From Fennellomyces sp. T-0311 (taxonomy: Eukaryota; Mucoromycota; Mucoromycetes; Mucorales; Lichtheimiaceae): 64,000 nucleotides of DNA. Positions 57,515 to 64,000 of this stretch are shown here, in pieces. A program made the position numbers and the translations under genes. How positions within the stretch are numbered: the stretch's first letter is position 1; each line of letters begins with the position of its first letter. The notes beneath the pieces were generated by a model. That model was given only the letters and a program-made list of their open reading frames with translations. It searched no databases and was not told the DNA's origin. The stretch is taken from contig JALLLT010000046.1 in assembly GCA_025266875.1 (NCBI GenBank), positions 186,001 to 250,000 of the forward strand, written 5' to 3'.

Positions 57515-59594
57515 CTAATATAGCCTGTCGAAGCGTACGTTGAAATCGATCGGACTAATCACCCCGATGGCAAGCTCAACCACCACTTTCTTACTATGAA
57601 TGGTATCCTTAGGTAATGACCATTTGTACTTGCGCACTAAAAAAAAAGTCAATCACATAATACTTCCTAAACGAAAATAGAAGATTACTTACGCAACATG
57701 GGTAAAAAGAACCGCTGCTCAGTCAAACTAAAGTTCATCCCGATACATTGACGGGATCCGCTGCTGAATGGAATCCATGCCATCGCTTCGTCGGCTCCTT
57801 TGCCCGTTGCAAATCTTTCCGGGTCAAACGTGTCGGGATTTTCCCACACTTTTGGATTTCTGTGAAGTTCAGTAATACTATTTGAAAATTTTTCTGTAAG
57901 TATTTTCTTTCCTACTCCCTGCTGTGTATTACCTGACACTGACTAGAGTGCCCTTGGGAACAAATACGCCACCCAGCTCGGTATCTTTGGTTGCTACACG
58001 ACTGATAAGTGCATCCGCGGGTCCACTGATACGTAACACCTACATCCATCACAGTCAGCCTTACTTTACCTTTTTTTTTAAGTTTTGCTTCTTACTTCTT
58101 TAATGACCATGTTGATATACGTCATTTGCTGCATTTGTTCGACGGTGGGTGCAATATCTTCGGGATCATTACCAAGTACCCGAACAGCTTCTTCTCTTGC
58201 TCTTTCTTGAACTTCCTATGTATATATTTTTCCTCCCACATTGGTTTTTCTTTCTGCCAAGTCATCGATTTCTTGACACTTACAGGATGCATTGCCATGT
58301 AATAAATGGCAAAGCAGAGTGCTGACGCTGTGGTATCATGGCCTGCGAAAAAAAACACACAGAGGTTGCTCTAGAGTAATCACTTTAGTTTACGCTCCAA
58401 AACATTCAAGGAGCACTTATACCTTTAATTCCTCATCAGTCAACCCTTTGCCATCTTCGTCATTTTCCATCATCATAGTCAACAGATCTTTTTCCGCTCT
58501 TGTATCCACTTTTCCTTCCGCGATCGCTTTTCGCTTTTCATCAATGATCGTCTGCATCATATCGAGGAAGATTGTAATTTCGTCATGAATCCTCTTGCGT
58601 TTGGGGAACCAATGCAAATACTTCTTTTCGAGAATAGGGAGAAATGCAAAGAGTGGATGAAGACTGTTTTCAACCAACTCATTGTATCGACGCACCCATG
58701 CATTACCCTCTTCACTGACTGCGCCAAAATCGAACCCTGATTGTGGTATATATTAAAACGTGGCGCAAAACTCAATCTGCTATCTACTTACCAAAACTGG
58801 CATTACCAATCACATCCAATGTCCATCTTTCCATCAAATCATATGCATCTACCGATTCTCCAGAGGTCTTGTCCATTTCTTTAAACAAAGCCGTAGTCAA
58901 TCGACCAAATAAGGCCACAGGCATAGATCGATGGAATGCAGGATTGGCAATCTTCAATTCTCCAACGTTCAACCTTTTTTTTTTATTTATCATGTATTTT
59001 TTTTTTACCTTGCGTTGATCTTTCCAATGTTGTCCTGACAGGAACAAGATGTTTGGGCCAATAATGAACCTTCCAAGCACAGTACCCGAGAAAGTATCAT
59101 TGATCGGTACTTTTGGGAAAGTTTCTAAAGGAACACTTGATTGAGCCAAATATACACTCAGTAAACATTCCGTTCCTTACTCGAATCAAACAAATATTGT
59201 TTGGCAATGGCAGGATCATTGATAACAATTTGCCATCCGGTCGGTGTAATTCGCTAATTTTGTTCATTAGATTTTTTTTTAAAATGCCGAGTATTTTTAA
59301 GAAAAAAAAAAAGGTTACCGAATAGAGACCACTCTCAGTTTGTTGCGAGACTGGAAGAGTGAAATTATGGAACACATCATCAATAGGAATTCTTCGTATT
59401 GTATAGTATAATGTAGTGAAGCCGCTGATATGTGGAATATGACGAAGTTTTCGAGGCGGTCGATTTAGTTTCTGAAAAAGATAATACGCAATGGCAAAAG
59501 CCGCCGTTGCCGTCGTAATCGATCGTCGGTTACTTTTGGCAACATGAAGTCGAGGTACGATATAATCGGACCAAAATTGCAAGATCGGCTCCAT
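57515..59594 (-). CDS. Cytochrome P450 monooxygenase (third, different family)
   Basis: About 520 residues in seven or more exons with very short, A/T-run introns. The N-terminal anchor (ATAAFAIAYYLFQKL) is followed by a Pro-rich hinge (NRPPRKLRHIPHI). Then come the helix C region (LFLSGQHWKDQRK), the ERWTLDVIGNASFG segment, I-helix FFFAGHDTTASALCF, ExxR in VIKEVLRISGP, NPDTFDPERF, and heme loop WIPFSSGSRQCIGMNFS with the ligand Cys. The heme loop and HDTTA differ from the 2.6 and 10.8 kb pair (AGPRVCLG, AGRDTTAQ), so this is another P450 family. It resembles the general CYP4/CYP5206-like microsomal type, but I do not assign a family. The C-terminus is VISPIDFNVRFDRLY before a TAG at 57515. 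Substrate unknown; exon boundaries near the poly-A introns at 58970-59015 and 59270-59310 are approximate. Confidence 0.87.
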
Positions 59595-62500
59595 AGTTTT
59601 TTACGTGGATAGAAAACTGCGACGAATGCAATAAGGAAAAGGAGAAGGAAAGCAATGTTTGAATCCACCAAAAGGACCATATTGAAATTGTTACGTTCCG
59701 ACTGGTCACCATTAAACGTGTTACAACAGCGCGATGGTGTCACAAGAGATCCCTAGCCCTCGGATTGTTTTAGCGCATTAACAGCGCGCTCCACTCCCTT
59801 GTTTGCATGAATACTAGTGGTTACACGACGATCAAATGTATTCGCTTATCGCTGTCGCTGGTTTTAATCTAATTGCCGCAAAAAAAAAGCACGGAACAAA
59901 GGGTGGTCAAATCTGAAAGCTCTTCAATTTGCACAGTAACGAACTAAGGTTGTATAAAGCGGGTAAATCGGGACATCTGCTAAAAGATACGGATCAACGG
60001 AAAGTATTACGTACTCGGATCGTGGTATGAATCACATAACTATATGCATAACAGTACCACTAGATAAACAATGCTAGTTGGCTACAAATCAATGATGTTG
60101 TGTAGTTACAATGTTTTCAAAGATGAATGTTATCTGCTAAAGATCTTTAAGCCATAGTTACTGATAATAATACGTATATGCCAAAGACCTAGGTCACTAT
60201 ATTGACGCGAAGGCTCAAACTTACACGGCGCTGAAACTTTCTTCCTAATAGGACTGTGAAAAGCCATATGTACGTATCTTTATTCGTCAATGAGATGCTT
60301 AGATGTACGTAGTGAGAAGCCAAACTTCGGCCGATGCTGACATTTGGTTGAAAAGCGAACCGTAGTACGCACCTAATATGCCTAGTAAGTGTATATATGG
60401 TCTGGAGAAAAATAAGAACAGTAGGACCTATCATCTAGAGATACCCATACATTTCGAAGCAGCCTTTCCATTCACCGAAATTCTGGGAAAGCATGTGATA
60501 ACGGATTAACGACGGTAAGCGGGTAAAGTAACATCAATGACCATGTACCAAAGGTAATTGCATTATAAGCATGATAATTATTCAACAAAATAGTGGGTGG
60601 TATTTCTAACGAACCTTACTTTGGGCAAAGTTTCTCAATTTTTCTAGTAAGATATGACTACCACCATCACTTGAAATTGACAAGAGTAATGCCGATAGAG
60701 GCCAGACAAGATGAATCGACAAAAACTCGGCTACCTCATGATTGACTTTTGCCTGCCGGCTTTTCGGACAACATTGTAACTGAATAATGATGCCTAAGTG
60801 TTCCTAGGTGCAATCGATACGATCAATGTAGTGGGATCTTAAAAAAGGCGCCTCGAGCCATAATACTCCAACGCTCCCCATGTTGCAAAAGGTCTCTTTG
60901 GCTAAAGTTACCAATAATCTACAGTGCCACAATCGATGCACAGTACATCTAGACATCAGTATTTTCCTCCATCAGATTCTTCGATCAGTTTGCAGATGAC
61001 GCGTCCTTGCCATTTTGGGACGAGTGCTTGATCGCATCGGCGTAGTGCGTTTGGCTATCAGCGCGCTTTTCCCCCGTTGGAATCAGTGTTGCGGTACGTA
61101 CTCAATAGCGATATTACATAACGATAGTGTGTGTAACAGACGGTGGCTGTGTAAATTTTTCTTGAAGAAACTATGCCGATCACTCCTTCTAATCCGCTCC
61201 CATAGTACCACTATAACAACTTTCAGGGTGATAACAACACAATTAAATCTTTCCAGTTTGATAGCTGTTAGTTCAATGACTTCAACGTGGTTAAAGCTTG
61301 CCCGAAAGCTCGTTCATCTTTTGATTGTGCGGTACTTTACTTGCCGCCGTTTATTAGTTCTTGGTCTCACTTATCATTGCGACCGATATCATCCAGATTC
61401 AGGTGGCGCCCCAGCGAATACTTAGATGTAGTTGCTTGTCTCTCAAATACATGAATAAGGTGCGAGAAAAGCTACATCTTTTCAGCGATAATTGTTTATA
61501 AAAAAGCATCCAAGCATTGATGAGAGGAATGCTTGCAAATCTAAGTACGTAATGTCGCTCCAGACCATCCAATTCGTACGATTTGTATAGAAATTACGGA
61601 CACTGGTACTCTTTAGTAAACATGATTTATTCATCCAGTTTCTTTCGTCTCCTATCCATTACTTGTATTTGCTGTCGTCGTCAAGTGTCAGACAGTGCGG
61701 CACCTGTCGCAAGATCTCCAAGACAATGCGTACTGTGGACCAAGGTTGTTTGATACTATATGACTCACAGAATCAAAGCATGACTTACAAATATTCAGCG
61801 TTATTCTGTTGGATTGTAAAGCGAACAAACGATATTATCAGATGCCCATAACACAGCCAGTGCCTATAGCCTGCTGTTGTATTATGACAGGAATGATTTG
61901 AAGTTCATTACACGTGGTGCCAGGATGTCTAGTTGTGAACAACTCTACGGACCCCCTAATTAGTGTCTAGGAGCAACTTAATATATTATTAGACCTACGC
62001 TATAACTCTAGTTATCAAGAGTGTGTTGGTCGTTTTTACGCGTATAGAATGTACTTATACATAATGTCCTACGTATGCACGATTGACGAGGGATTATGCT
62101 CTGTAAAAGTATATTATCAATGGCCGACGTAATAGCGAATACATGAGACTGGAAGATTCAAAGAATTACATATAGACGGTGATATCTACGAGATCGACTG
62201 TGGCTTGTCAGTAATGTAACTGAAAACATAAACAGACCGTCAGCATGAAGCGCTACCATATTATGATATATCGACGAACCACATCTTAGTATCTCTTTGT
62301 GACACGTTATTCTATACAAGCTGACAGATATGATGCTCTGACTTTAGACCTTCGGCCTTGTCTTACAGTACAAGTGGCCAAACGAAGTTAAGTAAGATCA
62401 ACAATCGATTAAATACAGTATCATGGCTTTTGGTTCAATATGATACCTTGTAAAACCTACTGAACGCTAAAAAAATTTGCAAAGACTCTTTTGCTGATCA

Positions 62501-64000
62501 AATTGATGAGCGTCGGCAAAACAAGTCAATCTTACAGCCACTCTTTCCAGCCACCAATCATTTTGTATTACAAAGCACTGGTGAAAAAAAAGAGTACCCA
62601 TCATCATTACACCAGCAAAATTAGTTCGATGCGCTTTGCGGGAATTCGATTCCAATAAATTTTCGTGCGCGCACGTTTTGTTTACAAACAAGATTCAACA
62701 CCGTTCGATAAACCTTACATTTAGCATTGTGTCGTGCAGATTGGTATCACCGATATATGTGTGAAAAAAAGTTGTACAGAAAGGGGAGTCAAGAAACTTT
62801 TTCCGCGCAAACTTGATAAGCTTGCTTTTGTTAGTTTCTTCCCTAATGGCTTTTTGTACGATGTTCTCTTCGTCCAATCACGGTGGTCGGCATTTATTGT
62901 ATCCGCTCGGTCGGAATTTGTCCGTTGTCTCGGGTGATGGTTGAGTGCCTGACCATTTGCAATATATGGAAAGGTGCTCCGGGTTTGGAAGTTGTTTCGG
63001 ATTTCCCACACACGAGTAAAACTTTGGTGAACAATTGGCGGCTGATCAAAATTTTTTTTTCTGGTGATCGTTCCTGGATCATTATACTGATAACAAAACT
63101 TTTTTTCTCGCTCCGCCGGATTAATTTATTGGAACCCCCCCAAGTTGCTTAACGTTGTACGCACGGTTACTTTCGTCATCATTCGATGGAATTCTTCTAA
63201 TCGATTAATCGTCTATTTTTACCGTGGACTATTTGACAACTTTTTATCGGCGGATTGGCGCTAGAAATATCATGTTGAAATAATGCTTGTTTTGTATTAG
63301 CTCAATAGGAAATAAATCGTTCAATGAGTCTTTATTCTAATTGGTAACGTTTTGATGTTCATACGTACAACATCTTTGTCTGGAAGAAAGTCAGTACACA
63401 GTATCGTGCTATATAAGTTGCAGATAGTAATTGATACAGCAGTCATTCGGAAGTAACAGTAACAGAAAACATTCGAATGAATGAAAGGGTCTTTAACTGC
63501 AGTATAATGCCGTTGGTAATCACTGACGAACCATGTGTTTTTCACAGCCAAACCTAGGTTTTGATCCGCGTAGAATAGGCACGTGTTCAACTGAGTCGAA
63601 GAAAGAATAACATGAATGCCGATGCCGAAGTAAAGAAGGATATTCGTCAAATTTACTATACTTGAATGATTACCGTATCGTGGTCAGTAGAATATAGTAA
63701 GCTTACAATAGTCATTAGGTACTAATAATAGCTCCTTTAATGGTTTCCGGAGTTATGCTATAACTGTTCACAAGTGCGCATTAGAATGACGTTGAATGGT
63801 CTTTAGTCTCTTGTTGTCCCAGCATTCAAGATAATTATTAGAAAAAACGTACTTTTTCTCTTTTGTAAACGAGATCGCCTCACTCTTCGTATATCTTTGG
63901 AAATACTATGTATATTCTACTGAATCTTATGGGAAGTTGCTTGATACATCACAGTGGGATTATCAATTAGTGCGTGGTCAATGCCTGTAAAGAAAACATA
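59595..64000. other. Long gene-free stretch to the window end
   Basis: 4.4 kb of AT-rich DNA. The longest ORF (61015-61425, 136 codons) has no recognisable composition or domain. No retroelement, tRNA or tandem repeat was identified. The left end holds the P450-3 promoter. Confidence 0.4.

Noticed and set aside
61015..61425. 136-codon ORF in the right-hand gene-free region
   Set aside because: It shows random-looking composition, no domain, no neighbouring exon and no TATA or splice support; such lengths occur by chance.
1..64000. tRNA, rRNA, snRNA, CRISPR or riboswitch elements
   Set aside because: I looked for B-box-like GGTTCGANTCC stretches, U6-like sequence and regular repeats and saw none. 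A covariance-model scan would be needed to exclude small RNAs.

Overview
This 64 kb window is nuclear DNA of a filamentous fungus. It is most likely an early-diverging one (Mucoromycota, probably Mucorales). The basis is: short GT-AG introns (about 45-75 bp) breaking most genes, AT-rich spacers full of poly-A/T tracts, a fungal translation elongation factor 3 gene, fungal-type transporters and cell-wall proteins, tandem zygomycete-like P450s, and a large uncharacterised F-box family. No bacterial-style operons, CRISPR arrays or rRNA genes are visible, and I recognised no tRNA gene.

Layout. 0-16 kb: the 5' part of eEF3 (cut by the window edge); a relic, then an intact, cytochrome P450; a secreted subtilisin-like protease on the opposite strand; a second intact P450 closely related to the first; a Na+/phosphate (PiT/Pho89-type) transporter. 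16-20.8 kb: a gene-poor stretch with a badly decayed gene and the 3' end of a LINE-like retroelement. 20.9-26.4 kb: three tandem intronless F-box/Cys-motif paralogues, the middle one broken by two single-base deletions. 27.8-31.9 kb: an ACR3 arsenite exporter with a Cys-rich N-terminus, and a membrane-anchored beta-lactamase-fold hydrolase. 34-42.3 kb: a GID7/WDR26 homologue, a poly(A) polymerase-like nucleotidyltransferase, and an allantoate-permease-type MFS carrier. 45.7-46.5 kb: a Kre9/Knh1-like GPI-anchored surface protein. 49-56 kb, the densest part: a Sqs1-like R3H/G-patch protein, an Alb1-like ribosome-biogenesis protein, an OTUD3-like deubiquitinase, a gankyrin/Nas6 homologue, a small acidic unknown protein and an Nta1-type N-terminal amidase. 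57.5-59.6 kb: a third, unrelated-looking P450. 59.6-64 kb: no gene recognised.

Shared function. Several genes belong to ubiquitin-proteasome protein turnover (GID7, OTUD3-like, Nas6, Nta1, F-box family), but they lie on both strands with unrelated neighbours, so co-regulation is only a speculation. The P450/protease segment and the F-box array are the parts that look lineage-specific and recently rearranged. All gene models were spliced by eye from ORFs, GT-AG sites and remembered family motifs; no database search was possible.
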